A stretch of DNA of 64,000 nucleotides, taken from assembly GCF_003116815.1 (NCBI RefSeq), contig NZ_QDKQ01000063.1:1-64000 (forward strand). The letters are read 5' to 3'. The notes under the pieces are model-generated. The model searched no databases and was not told the origin of the DNA. It saw only the letters and a list, made by a program, of their open reading frames with translations. Within the stretch, counting starts at the first letter, position 1. Every line of letters starts with the position of its first letter. Both the position numbers and the translations under genes were made by a program. The DNA is from Caulobacter endophyticus. Lineage in GTDB: Bacteria > Pseudomonadota > Alphaproteobacteria > Caulobacterales > Caulobacteraceae. Below, piece after piece: positions 20,667 to 28,295 of the stretch.

Positions 20667-20957
20667 TTAGTGGCCGCCCGGGCCTTCGTAGACGCCGGGG
20701 GCGAGACGCTCGTCCTCGTCGTGGCCGGCGTGGGTCGAGGCGATGAAGCGGCGATCGCAATAGGGGCAGTCGACCGAACCGGCTTCGCCCATCTCCAGCC
20801 AAACGCGCGGATGGCCCAGCGCGCCGCCGACGCCGTCGCAGGCGATGCGGTGCGAGTGGACGTGGATGATCTCGGGGGCGGGACCGGCGCCGATCTCGGC
20901 CACGGCGACATCCATGGCGGTGGGGGCGGTCGGAGCTTCGGACTTGGCCTTGGCCAT
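20667..20957 (-). CDS. CHCC zinc-finger domain protein
   Basis: 96 residues. The core has the Cys-His-Cys-Cys zinc arrangement of the small COG4391/NDUFS6-like family: RIACDG, then GHPRVWLEM, then VDCPYCDRRF. In mitochondria the related NDUFS6 is a complex I accessory subunit; some alphaproteobacterial homologues are linked to complex I, but that role is inferred. The C-terminal His-rich tail (AGHDEDERLAPGVYEGPGGH) is common in this group. Co-transcribed with the downstream thioesterase. Confidence 0.8.
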   Translation of the reverse strand: MAKAKSEAPTAPTAMDVAVAEIGAGPAPEIIHVHSHRIACDGVGGALGHPRVWLEMGEAGSVDCPYCDRRFIASTHAGHDEDERLAPGVYEGPGGH

Positions 20958-21100
20958 GGGGAACTACCTTCGAATTCTGAGCGCGGCCTTGGCTAGGCGG
21001 CGAACGAGGCATACCTATGCGACGCGTCGGCGCCCCGTCAATTCGACGAAGCCGCGCATGCTTCTGTTTTCAAGGCCTTCCGCCCCCGATTGGACGCTTC

Positions 21101-22063
21101 ATGGACCTGCCTGCCTACGCGATCGAAGCCGAGGGCCTGTTCAAGACCTATCCCGCCACCAAGACCGCGCCCGAGAAGCGCGCGCTGAACGGCATCGACC
21201 TGAAGGTGCCGCGCGGTTCGATCTTCGGCCTGCTGGGTCCCAACGGGGCGGGCAAGTCCACCTTCATCAACATCCTGGCCGGCCTGACCCGCAAGTCCAG
21301 CGGCACTGTGCGGATCTGGGGCCGCGACATCGACGAGCGCCCGCGCGACGCCCGCGCCGCCATCGGCGTGGTGCCGCAGGAACTGGCCGCCGACGTCTTC
21401 TTCACCCCGCGCGAGTCGCTGGAGGTGCAGGCCGGCTATTACGGCGTGCCCAAGAACGAGCGCCGCACCGACGAGCTGCTGAACGCCCTGGGCCTGGGCG
21501 ACAAGGCCAATGCTTATGTCCGCCAGCTGTCGGGCGGCATGAAGCGGCGCCTGATGGTGGCCAAGGCCATGGTCCACCAGCCGCCGGTGCTGATCCTCGA
21601 CGAGCCGACCGCCGGGGTCGACGTCGAGCTGCGCCGCCAGCTTTGGGAATATGTGAAGGGCCTGCACGAGCTGGGCGTGACCATCGTGCTGACCACCCAC
21701 TACCTGGAAGAGGCCCAGGAACTGTGCGACCAGATCGCCATCGTCAACCGCGGCGAGGTGGTGGTCTGCGAGCCGACCCCGACTTTGCTGCGCCGCATGG
21801 ATATCCGCAACGTGGTGGTGACGCCGGAGAGCCCCCTGGACGCGGCCCCCGTGCTGGAAGGCTTCGAGACCAGGGGCCGCGCCGGCGGCGCCTTCTCGGT
21901 CAGCTATCGCACGGGCCAGTCGAGCGTCGAGCACGTGCTGGCCGCCGTGCGCGCGGCGGGCGTGTCGATCAAGGATATCGCCACCGAAGATCCGGACCTG
22001 GAGGACGTGTTCGTGTCGCTGACCTACGGCGATCCGAACGCCAAGGATCCGCTGAAGACTTGA
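21101..22063 (+). CDS. ABC transporter ATP-binding protein (ABC-2 type)
   Basis: 320 residues from the ATG at 21101; the open frame continues upstream but without family similarity. Walker A GPNGAGKS at residues 46-53, signature QLSGGMKRRLMVAKAM near 143, Walker B ILDEPTAGVD, H-loop TTHYLEEAQELCD. The C-terminal 80 residues are the regulatory extension seen in DrrA/CcmA-like ABC-2 exporters. No permease gene follows: a repeat and a minus-strand gene lie downstream. It may work with a permease encoded elsewhere. Confidence 0.92.
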   Translation: MDLPAYAIEAEGLFKTYPATKTAPEKRALNGIDLKVPRGSIFGLLGPNGAGKSTFINILAGLTRKSSGTVRIWGRDIDERPRDARAAIGVVPQELAADVFFTPRESLEVQAGYYGVPKNERRTDELLNALGLGDKANAYVRQLSGGMKRRLMVAKAMVHQPPVLILDEPTAGVDVELRRQLWEYVKGLHELGVTIVLTTHYLEEAQELCDQIAIVNRGEVVVCEPTPTLLRRMDIRNVVVTPESPLDAAPVLEGFETRGRAGGAFSVSYRTGQSSVEHVLAAVRAAGVSIKDIATEDPDLEDVFVSLTYGDPNAKDPLKT

Positions 22064-22072
22064 AACAGGAAC

Positions 22073-22202
22073 CTCCCCCGATGGGGGAGGCGGCCGAAGG
22101 CCGGTGGGGGGACGTTTTCAGCTGCCGAGCAGGGCGGCCGATTTCGTCGTCATTTCCCCCCACCGTCGGCTTCGCCGACACCTCCCCCACAGGGGGAGGT
22201 TC
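22073..22202. repeat. pair of palindromic intergenic repeats
   Basis: Unit 22073-22111 (ACCTCCCCCGATGGGGGAGG, GGCCGAAGGCC, GTGGGGGG) faces unit 22154-22202 (TTCCCCCCACC, GGCTTCGCC, ACCTCCCCCACAGGGGGAGG). Located between convergent genes, as at 20111. Confidence 0.85.
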
Positions 22203-22216
22203 CTTGTTGATTGGCT

Positions 22217-23119
22217 TCAAGACAACGCCTTCACGAACGCCCGCACCACCGTCGCCGAATTGTCCGCCGCCAGCCGCAGGAACACCGGGAACTGGTTGGT
22301 GGCCGGATCGCCGCCGGCCAGGTCCGACAGGCTGCGGAAGGCGATGAACGGGGTCTTGTTCACGTAGGCCACCTGGGCCACGGCGGCGCTCTCCATGTCG
22401 AGCACGCGGGCGCCGAAGGTCTTGTGGGCGTAGTCGCGGAAGGCGGCGTTGTCGACGAACACCGGGCCCGAGCCGCCGGCCCCGCCGACCACCACCTTGG
22501 GCGGCTTGGCCAGACACTGGTCGGCCGCGCAGCGCTTCAAGGCCAGGCCCTCCACCGACTTGCGGGCAAGAGCGATCAGCGCCGGATCGGCGGCGAACGA
22601 CAGCCGGTCCTCGGGCTTGCTCGGATCCTGCGTCACCGTCACCGCGCGCGGATGCATCATGCCGAAATTGGGCAGATCGCTGACCAGGCCGGGCGTCGGC
22701 GAAAAGCCGCCCGGAACCTCTCGGGCATAGGCCATTTCCGAGGTCTGGGCCCAGGTCTCGGGCGCCACCACGTCGCCGACTTCAAGTCCGGGGTCCGCGC
22801 CGCCAGCCACGCCGGAGAAGACGATGCGGCTGACGTGGAAGCGGTCCAGCGCGGCCTGGGTGGTCATGGCCGCATTGACCATGCTGATCCCCGACAGGAA
22901 CAGCACCACCGGCTTGCCCTCCAGCGTGCCGGTGACGAAGCGCGTGCCGGCGGCCGTGAATTCCTTCTTGTTCGAGGTCGCCGCCTCCAGCGCCGCCATT
23001 TCCGGCGGGAAGGCGCTGACCACGGCCGTGCGCGGCGCGGTGTCAAAGCGCTCGGCGGCGGCCGCGCCGATCGGCGCCGACAGCAGGGCGAGAGCAAGGG
23101 CGGTCGAGGCGATACGCAT
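22217..23119 (-). CDS. secreted nucleoside phosphorylase/nucleosidase family protein
   Basis: 300 residues with a signal peptide (MRIASTALALALLSAPIGAAAA). The mature part reads as a PNP_UDP_1 family protein: VVSAFPPEMAAL near the start, LFLSGISMVNAAMTTQ, the phosphate/nucleoside-site stretch VFSGVAGGADPGLEVGDVV, and RVLDMESAAVAQVAYV, whose Met-Glu binds the ribose, followed by FRSLSDLAGGD with the catalytic-type Asp. Family enzymes split nucleosides or MTA/SAH; a periplasmic version would release bases from outside nucleosides. Divergent from the NUP and NCS2 genes, with a 136-base shared upstream region. Confidence 0.85.
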   Translation of the reverse strand: MRIASTALALALLSAPIGAAAAERFDTAPRTAVVSAFPPEMAALEAATSNKKEFTAAGTRFVTGTLEGKPVVLFLSGISMVNAAMTTQAALDRFHVSRIVFSGVAGGADPGLEVGDVVAPETWAQTSEMAYAREVPGGFSPTPGLVSDLPNFGMMHPRAVTVTQDPSKPEDRLSFAADPALIALARKSVEGLALKRCAADQCLAKPPKVVVGGAGGSGPVFVDNAAFRDYAHKTFGARVLDMESAAVAQVAYVNKTPFIAFRSLSDLAGGDPATNQFPVFLRLAADNSATVVRAFVKALS

Positions 23120-23255
23120 GGCGAGGCTTCCGGTGGTCGATTCGGCGGCAACCTAGCCTCGCGAACGCCGCCCCCGGAAGGCCGCACGGCGCCGCTGTTG
23201 CATCGACTCCCCTAAGCGACGATTTTCGCGCCGTTTTTCAGCGAGCGGGGCAGGC

Positions 23256-24308
23256 ATGCGGGCTTGGATTCTCAGAACATTGGTCGCTCTCGCGGCCATC
23301 CTTGGCGCGACCGCGCCGGCCATGGCGGCTTCCAAGCCGATCCCGATCAAGGTGGTGGTCGTCACCACCTTCGAGATCGGGGCCGACACCGGCGACGTCG
23401 CCGGCGAGTTCCAGCCCTGGGTCGAGGGCTGGCCGCTGAAGCGCGAAATCAAGGTGCCGGGCATCCGCCACGTCGCCCGCTATTCCGACGACGGCGTGCT
23501 GGCCATCGTCAGCGACATGCGCGGCCGCACCCGTGAAAGCGTCGCGGCCCTGATCCTGTCCAACCAGTTCGACCTGACCAAGGCCTACTGGATCGTCAGC
23601 GGCATCGCCGGCGTCGATCCTGCGTCCGCCTCGGTCGGCAGCGCCGCCTGGGCCCGATACGTCGTCGACGCCGACCCGATCTACGAGGTCGACGACCGCG
23701 AGATCCCGGCCGACTGGCCCTACGGCCTCTATTCCAACGACGCCGATCGTCCCAACGTGAAGGGCAAGGCCGAGGGGGCCAGCGCCATGGTTTGGACCCT
23801 GGATCGCGGCCTGGTCGACTGGGCCTATGAGCTGACCAAGGACGTGGCGCTGCCCGACAATCCCGATCTGGTCAAACTGCGCGCCGGCTATGTGAAGGAG
23901 CCGCTGGCGGCCCGCCCGCCTTTCGTGCTGCAGGGCGACGCCCTGGGCGCGGTGCGCTTCTGGCACGGGACGCACCGCACCCAGTGGGCCCGCGACTGGG
24001 TCAGGCTCTGGACCGACGGCGCGGGGACCTTCACCATGAGCGACTGCGAAGACCAGGGGATCCTCGACGTGCTCGACGCCCATGCCGACAGCGGCCGCAT
24101 CGATCGGCGCCGGGTGCTGGTGCTGCGCACCGCCAGCAACTACACGCGCCCGCCCCTGGGCGAGCCGACCTTCCCGCGCGTGCTGCACGACGACGGCGCC
24201 AAGGCCGCCTTCGAAGCCGAATTCCTGGTCGGAGGCGTTGTCGCCCGCGACCTCGTCAAGAACTGGGACCGTCGCGCGGCGGCCCTGCCTCAGGCTGGAG
24301 CCCGATAG
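23256..24308 (+). CDS. purine nucleoside permease (NUP) family secreted protein
   Basis: 350 residues with a signal peptide (MRAWILRTLVALAAILGATAPAMAA). The mature sequence has NUP family marks: KVVVVTTFEIGADTGD, EFQPWVEGW, YWIVSGIAGVDPASASVGSAAWA and SDCEDQGILDVL. The family was named for fungal nucleoside uptake but the fold resembles nucleoside phosphorylases, so a periplasmic binding or nucleoside-splitting role is possible. Three bases separate it from the NCS2 permease gene, so both are co-expressed. Confidence 0.88.
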   Translation: MRAWILRTLVALAAILGATAPAMAASKPIPIKVVVVTTFEIGADTGDVAGEFQPWVEGWPLKREIKVPGIRHVARYSDDGVLAIVSDMRGRTRESVAALILSNQFDLTKAYWIVSGIAGVDPASASVGSAAWARYVVDADPIYEVDDREIPADWPYGLYSNDADRPNVKGKAEGASAMVWTLDRGLVDWAYELTKDVALPDNPDLVKLRAGYVKEPLAARPPFVLQGDALGAVRFWHGTHRTQWARDWVRLWTDGAGTFTMSDCEDQGILDVLDAHADSGRIDRRRVLVLRTASNYTRPPLGEPTFPRVLHDDGAKAAFEAEFLVGGVVARDLVKNWDRRAAALPQAGAR

Positions 24309-24311
24309 GCC

Positions 24312-25628
24312 ATGCTCGAACGTCTCTTCAAGCTGCAGGCCCAGGGGACCAACGTCCGCACCGAGGTGCTGGCCGGCTTCACCACCTTCATGACCATGGC
24401 CTATATCGTCGTGGTCAATCCGGCGATCCTGGCCGAGACCGGCATGCCGGTGGCCGCCGTCGCCGCCGCCACCTGCCTGGCCGCCGGCCTGGGCTCGATC
24501 CTGATGGGCCTGATCGCCAACTACCCGCTGGCCCTGGCGCCGGGCATGGGCCTCAACGCCTACTTCACCTACACCGTGGTCAAGGGCATGGGCGTGCCGT
24601 GGGAAACTGCGCTGGGCTGCGTGTTCATCTCAGGCGTGGCCTTCCTGATCCTGACCGTGGCGGGCATCCGCCAGATGATCGTGGGGGCGATCCCCCGGCC
24701 GCTGTTCTCGGCGGTCGCGGCGGGCGTTGGCCTGTTCATCGCCTTCATCGGCCTGAAAAGCGCCGGCGTCATCGTCGCCGACCCGGCCACGGCCGTGGCC
24801 CTGGGCGACCTGACCACCCCGACGGCGGCCCTGGCCCTGATCGGCCTCGTCGTCATCGCGGCCCTGCAGGCCTGGCGGGTGAAGGGCGCGATCCTGATCG
24901 GCATCCTGCTGGCCGCCGTGGCCGGCTGGCTGCTGGGCCTGTCGAAGTTCACGCCGGGCGCCTACAGCCTCTCGGACCTGTCGGCGACCATGTTCAAGAT
25001 GGACATCGGCGCGGCCCTGCACCTGCAGGGCGGCATGGGCATCGCCCTGCTCGAGATCATCTTCGTCTTCCTGTTCGTCGACCTGTTCGACAATGTCGGC
25101 ACCCTGGTGGCCGTCACCAAGAAGGCCGGTCTCGTCGAGCCCGACGGCACGATCCCGCGGCTCAACCGCATCCTCACCGCCGACTCCGCCGCCACCATGA
25201 TCGGCGCGGCGGCCGGCACCAGCACCGTCTGCAGCTACATCGAGAGCGCCTCGGGCGTCACCGCCGGCGGCCGCACGGGCCTGACCGCCGTGGTGGTCGG
25301 GATCCTCTTCCTGATCACCCTGTTCTTCGCCCCGCTGGTGCAGGCCATCCCGGCCGCCGCCACCGCTCCGGCCCTGGTGCTGGTGGGGGCGCTGATGATC
25401 GGCTCGCTGGCCGAGGTCGACTGGACCGACCCGACGGTGGCCATCCCGGCCTTCCTGACGGTGATCACCATCCCGCTGACCTTCTCGATCGCCAACGGCC
25501 TGGCGTTCGGCATCACCAGCTACGCGATCCTCAAGGCCGCGACCGGCAAGCTGCGCAAGGGCGACTGGCTGCTGGTGATCCTCGCGGCGCTGTTCGTCAT
25601 CCGCTTCGTCTATCTGGCGAAAGGCTGA
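24312..25628 (+). CDS. NCS2 family purine base permease (AzgA type)
   Basis: 438 residues, starts MLERLFKLQAQGTNVRTEVL, the characteristic short amphipathic N-terminus of AzgA-type permeases, followed by GFTTFMTMAYIVVVNPAIL. The substrate-site segments LAPGMGLNAYFTYTVV and GTSTVCSYIESASGVTAGGRTGLT are present, and about 12-14 membrane helices are visible. It should import adenine, guanine or hypoxanthine with protons. The gene context (two secreted nucleoside-processing proteins) suggests uptake of bases freed in the periplasm. Confidence 0.94.
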   Translation: MLERLFKLQAQGTNVRTEVLAGFTTFMTMAYIVVVNPAILAETGMPVAAVAAATCLAAGLGSILMGLIANYPLALAPGMGLNAYFTYTVVKGMGVPWETALGCVFISGVAFLILTVAGIRQMIVGAIPRPLFSAVAAGVGLFIAFIGLKSAGVIVADPATAVALGDLTTPTAALALIGLVVIAALQAWRVKGAILIGILLAAVAGWLLGLSKFTPGAYSLSDLSATMFKMDIGAALHLQGGMGIALLEIIFVFLFVDLFDNVGTLVAVTKKAGLVEPDGTIPRLNRILTADSAATMIGAAAGTSTVCSYIESASGVTAGGRTGLTAVVVGILFLITLFFAPLVQAIPAAATAPALVLVGALMIGSLAEVDWTDPTVAIPAFLTVITIPLTFSIANGLAFGITSYAILKAATGKLRKGDWLLVILAALFVIRFVYLAKG

Positions 25629-25686
25629 CCAAAACCCTTTGCGCGAGCGCGGCTTTCGGCTAAGACCGCGCTTCCGCAAGGCGGAT

Positions 25687-25763
25687 GCACCCGTAGCTCA
25701 GCTGGATAGAGCGTTGCCCTCCGAAGGCAAAGGTCACACGTTCGAATCGTGTCGGGTGCGCCA
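25687..25763 (+). tRNA. tRNA-Arg (anticodon CCG)
   Basis: 77 nt with encoded CCA. Acceptor GCACCCG/CGGGTGC; D-arm GCTCAGCTGGATAGAGC; anticodon stem TTGCC/GGCAA around CTCCGAA; T-arm with GTTCGAATC. Twenty bases before the second tRNA-Arg. Confidence 0.97.
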
Positions 25764-25783
25764 GTCGTCTTGCCAAGAAATGC

Positions 25784-25860
25784 GCGCCCGTAGCTCAGCT
25801 GGATAGAGCATCAGACTACGAATCTGAGGGTCGGACGTTCGAATCGTTCCGGGCGCGCCA
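25784..25860 (+). tRNA. tRNA-Arg (anticodon ACG), second identical copy
   Basis: Identical over all 77 nt to the gene on the minus strand at 17961-18037. The downstream side carries a recombinase-like remnant reading towards the tRNA, the usual picture of an old integration site. Confidence 0.97.
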
Positions 25861-26050
25861 CTTCGGTTTGAAACTGCGAACTTCGATAATCGCTGTGGTT
25901 TCGCCCGTTGAGGCGACCAAGGTTCGCAGCAAATCGGTCCAATTTCCCATAATTTGGATTTCTTTCGTCGAGAGCACTTCAACGCGCTGAGCCACGGCGC
26001 GGACGTGTTCGCGGCGATATGAGCCGTCTTCGGCCCCGCAGCCTACTGAG
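25861..26050 (-). pseudogene. C-terminal remnant of a site-specific recombinase at tRNA-Arg
   Basis: The minus strand is open from about 26060 into the tRNA and reads ...GSYRREHVRAVAQRVEVL, STKEIQIMGNWTDLLRTLVA, STGETTAIIEVRSFKPKWRAR. To my knowledge the pattern RVEV-x(5-7)-I-x-I-M-G-(S/N)-x-x-x-LLRTLVA followed by a ...SF-x-P-KWRAR end is the C-terminus of a group of alphaproteobacterial recombinase family proteins often found beside tRNA genes. There is no start codon, no catalytic domain, and the upstream part is replaced by unrelated genes. Lower GC than the surroundings. Identity is from memory of the family and should be checked by search. Confidence 0.5.
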
Positions 26051-26069
26051 CCATAGAGGCTTGAACTAG

Positions 26070-26336
26070 ATGAACAGCTCTCCAGGCCTTATCGACATCA
26101 GCATCCCCAGGGACGTCGCTCTCGTCCTGTTCGAATGGCTGGCGGACATGCGCGAGACCGCCAGCGCCGCGGGCAGGATCGCCGGACAGGAGGAGCAACT
26201 TCTTTTAGCCGAACACGTGGCGCTCGACACCCTGGAGGCGGCCCTCGAGGTCAAGTTGGAGGAGGTCTTTCTGCCCGAGTACAAGTCGATCGTTCAGGCG
26301 GCCAGGGACAGGCTGTCTTCGACCGCGAACGAATAG
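26070..26336 (+). CDS. hypothetical 88-residue helical protein
   Basis: Starts MNSSPGLIDISIPRDVALVL. No signal peptide or membrane segment; residues about 15-80 look like two or three amphipathic helices (FEWLADMRETASAAG; QEEQLLLAEHVALDTLEAAL). Glu/Leu/Ala-rich. No ribosome binding site of note before the ATG. It lies directly after the recombinase remnant, in a region of mixed GC content, and is probably part of the same acquired segment. Function unknown. Confidence 0.6.
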   Translation: MNSSPGLIDISIPRDVALVLFEWLADMRETASAAGRIAGQEEQLLLAEHVALDTLEAALEVKLEEVFLPEYKSIVQAARDRLSSTANE

Positions 26337-26432
26337 CACGGACCCGTTCGGTCCTGTGTTTTGGCACAGTGACGCACCAGGAGCGCTCGCCAAAAGCTTC
26401 ACAGCGGCCCGCAGGCTGCGGGGTGGGGCGAG

Positions 26433-26570
26433 ATGCGAAATTTCATGCCGATGGCCCGACAGGCTTCCGCGTTCAAGCGCGTGCTCGGCTTTGGGCTGGC
26501 GGCCTTGCCCGCCGCCTTCGCCTTTCCCCAACCGTTCCCGGCGGAGATGGTCGTCACAGGATGGCAATAG
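26433..26570 (+). CDS. possible small exported or membrane peptide
   Basis: A 45-codon frame: MRNFMPMARQASAFKRVLGF, then a hydrophobic stretch GLAALPAAFAFPQ and a short tail ending in TGWQ. Positive N-terminus plus hydrophobic core resembles a signal peptide or small membrane anchor. GGGGCGAG lies just before the ATG. It overlaps the start of the next gene (ATG 26561 inside its last codons), a layout that allows coupled translation. Confidence 0.4.
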   Translation: MRNFMPMARQASAFKRVLGFGLAALPAAFAFPQPFPAEMVVTGWQ

Positions 26571-27769
26571 CCCCTTGGGGATCGCCCCGAGGCGCCGAGG
26601 GGGCGGGGCGAGGTTTCAGGAGAATTGCGGAGTTGCTGCTTGGCTCGGCGAAATCGGCCGCCGCCGCTGCGGGAAGCGATCTGCCAGGACTGGTCGAGGA
26701 GCCATTCTGCCGTGGCCGGCTAGACGTGCCCGGTGTCCTGCTGATTGTCTTTTCCGGCCTTGGAACACATGCGGCGCGGCCATACGATTTTTCCGGCCTC
26801 GCGCACCGGCCCGACTGCTCGGTGCTGCTGGTCCGCGATCCTTCCGACAGTTGGTTCCACGGCGTTCCGGGCGTTGAGGGCGGCGCGGAAGGGTTCGCCC
26901 GACGCCTGGCCGCATATGCGCGCGGCTACTCGCGCGTCGTCTGCGTAGGCTACAGCATGGGCGGCTACGCGGCCCTGCTTTTCGGCAGATTGCTGCAGGC
27001 CGACGTCACTCTGTCCTTCGCGCCGCAGACCGTGCTGACCGCATGCGGCATGGCGCGGCTGGCCGATCCACGCTGGCGAGACCACCTGGACAAGGTGCGA
27101 GCGCTCGAAGCGCCCCGCGGACTTATGGACCTGAAAGCCCTATTCGCGGAAACCGCCGCTTCCGCCGCTCGCCGCCGAACCTCGATCTACTTCCCGGCGG
27201 CCGGCGACGCGCTGGACCGATTGCATGCGCGCCGCCTCTCCGACCACGCAGATCTGGTCGAGTTGGGCGACGACGTCGCCCACTCAGGTTTTGCGATCTG
27301 GCTGAGGCGGTCGGGCGCCCTGCGGCTTTTGATCGACGAGGCGGTTGGCGGCATCCGTGGAAACCTTGCTGGCGCGACCGATCGCTACGCGCGCTGGCTG
27401 GACGGACTGGCCTACGAATTGTGGATCGACCCGCCTTCCCAATGGGGCCGAGCGGCAGGCGAGGTTCGGGTGACCGGCGTCGTCCACAAGATCGGGAACG
27501 GTGTGCTGGCCGTCGACGGCTCTTCGGAACGCCCCGTCCGGGTGGGCGCCCGGCGTCTGTCCATCGACGGTCGGGCTCCGTGGCCAGTGGAATGGCGACA
27601 CGACTTCGACGCATCTGCGCTGGTCCCGGGCGGCAAGTATCCATTCGGTCTGTGCTTCCAGTCGTCGCAGTTGCCCGCCGGGCCCAACCCGATCTCGATC
27701 TCACTGGTCAAGGAGCACGAGTTCTGGTTTCGAGACCTTGGACTTCCGGAGACCGTCCTCGTCCTCTGA
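26561..27769 (+). CDS. alpha/beta hydrolase-like protein with C-terminal beta domain
   Basis: 402 residues from ATG 26561; the frame is open much further upstream but overlaps two other genes there. LLIVFSGLGTHAARPYDFSG is a typical early strand and oxyanion turn, and VVCVGYSMGGYAALLFGRLL is a nucleophile elbow with Ser132. A possible acid and His follow in YFPAAGDALDRL and DDVAHSGFAIWL. The last 120 residues are beta-rich (VTGVVHKIGNGVLAVDGS, RVGARRLSIDG) and may be a carbohydrate- or membrane-binding domain. Similar Ser-hydrolases occur in surface-polysaccharide clusters, but no such genes are adjacent; the function is unknown. Confidence 0.75.
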   Translation: MAIAPWGSPRGAEGAGRGFRRIAELLLGSAKSAAAAAGSDLPGLVEEPFCRGRLDVPGVLLIVFSGLGTHAARPYDFSGLAHRPDCSVLLVRDPSDSWFHGVPGVEGGAEGFARRLAAYARGYSRVVCVGYSMGGYAALLFGRLLQADVTLSFAPQTVLTACGMARLADPRWRDHLDKVRALEAPRGLMDLKALFAETAASAARRRTSIYFPAAGDALDRLHARRLSDHADLVELGDDVAHSGFAIWLRRSGALRLLIDEAVGGIRGNLAGATDRYARWLDGLAYELWIDPPSQWGRAAGEVRVTGVVHKIGNGVLAVDGSSERPVRVGARRLSIDGRAPWPVEWRHDFDASALVPGGKYPFGLCFQSSQLPAGPNPISISLVKEHEFWFRDLGLPETVLVL

Positions 27770-27798
27770 GGTCGCCACGCGAGCCTGGCGTCGCCGGC

Positions 27799-28191
27799 CT
27801 AAGCCTGTTGTGGCTTGCCGCGCGGGGCCAGGGCCGTTTCCAGGCAGCCGATGATGCTGTCGCCGCTGAAGGGTTTCTTCAGGAAGCAGGTGGCGCCGAG
27901 ATCCAGGCCTCGGGTGCGGGCGCGGTCGTCGTCGAAGGCGGTGATCAGGATCACCGGCGTGGGCACGCCGCGTTCGCCCAGGGCCTGCTGGATGTCGAAC
28001 CCGGACAGGCCGGGCATCTGCACGTCGCTGATCAGGCAGTCGGCGCCGGCCGAGACCTCCGAGGCCAGGAAGGCGGCGGCGGAGTCGAAGGTGGCGACGC
28101 GGTGGCCCAGCGAGCGGATCAGGGCCTCCAGCGAGGCCCGGATGGCTTCGTCGTCGTCCACGACGGCGATCAACGGGGCTTGCGACACCAA
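27799..28191 (-). CDS. single-domain response regulator (receiver)
   Basis: 130 residues, one receiver domain only. IAVVDDDEAIRASLEAL gives the acidic pocket, Asp56 in CLISDVQMPGLSG is the phosphorylation site and Lys in CFLKKPF is the conserved lysine. No output domain, so it likely passes phosphate on or regulates a kinase, as FixT/DivK-type receivers do. It lies 104 bases downstream of the FixJ-like gene on the same strand, and both are divergent from the histidine kinase gene; the three probably form one signalling unit. Confidence 0.9.
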   Translation of the reverse strand: MVSQAPLIAVVDDDEAIRASLEALIRSLGHRVATFDSAAAFLASEVSAGADCLISDVQMPGLSGFDIQQALGERGVPTPVILITAFDDDRARTRGLDLGATCFLKKPFSGDSIIGCLETALAPRGKPQQA

Positions 28192-28295
28192 CTGGTCCTT
28201 CCGGGTCCCGCCGGCCTGTTCAGGCTGCCGACGGCGACGAGCCCTCTATCTGCCGCAAGCGGGCGGCGGGCGGAACTATACTCGGGTGTGTGGCG

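Noticed and set aside
25734-25982. 82-codon minus-strand frame across both tRNA-Arg genes
   Set aside because: It is a translation of tRNA sequence (GTIRTSDPQIRS-type strings), a well-known artefact.
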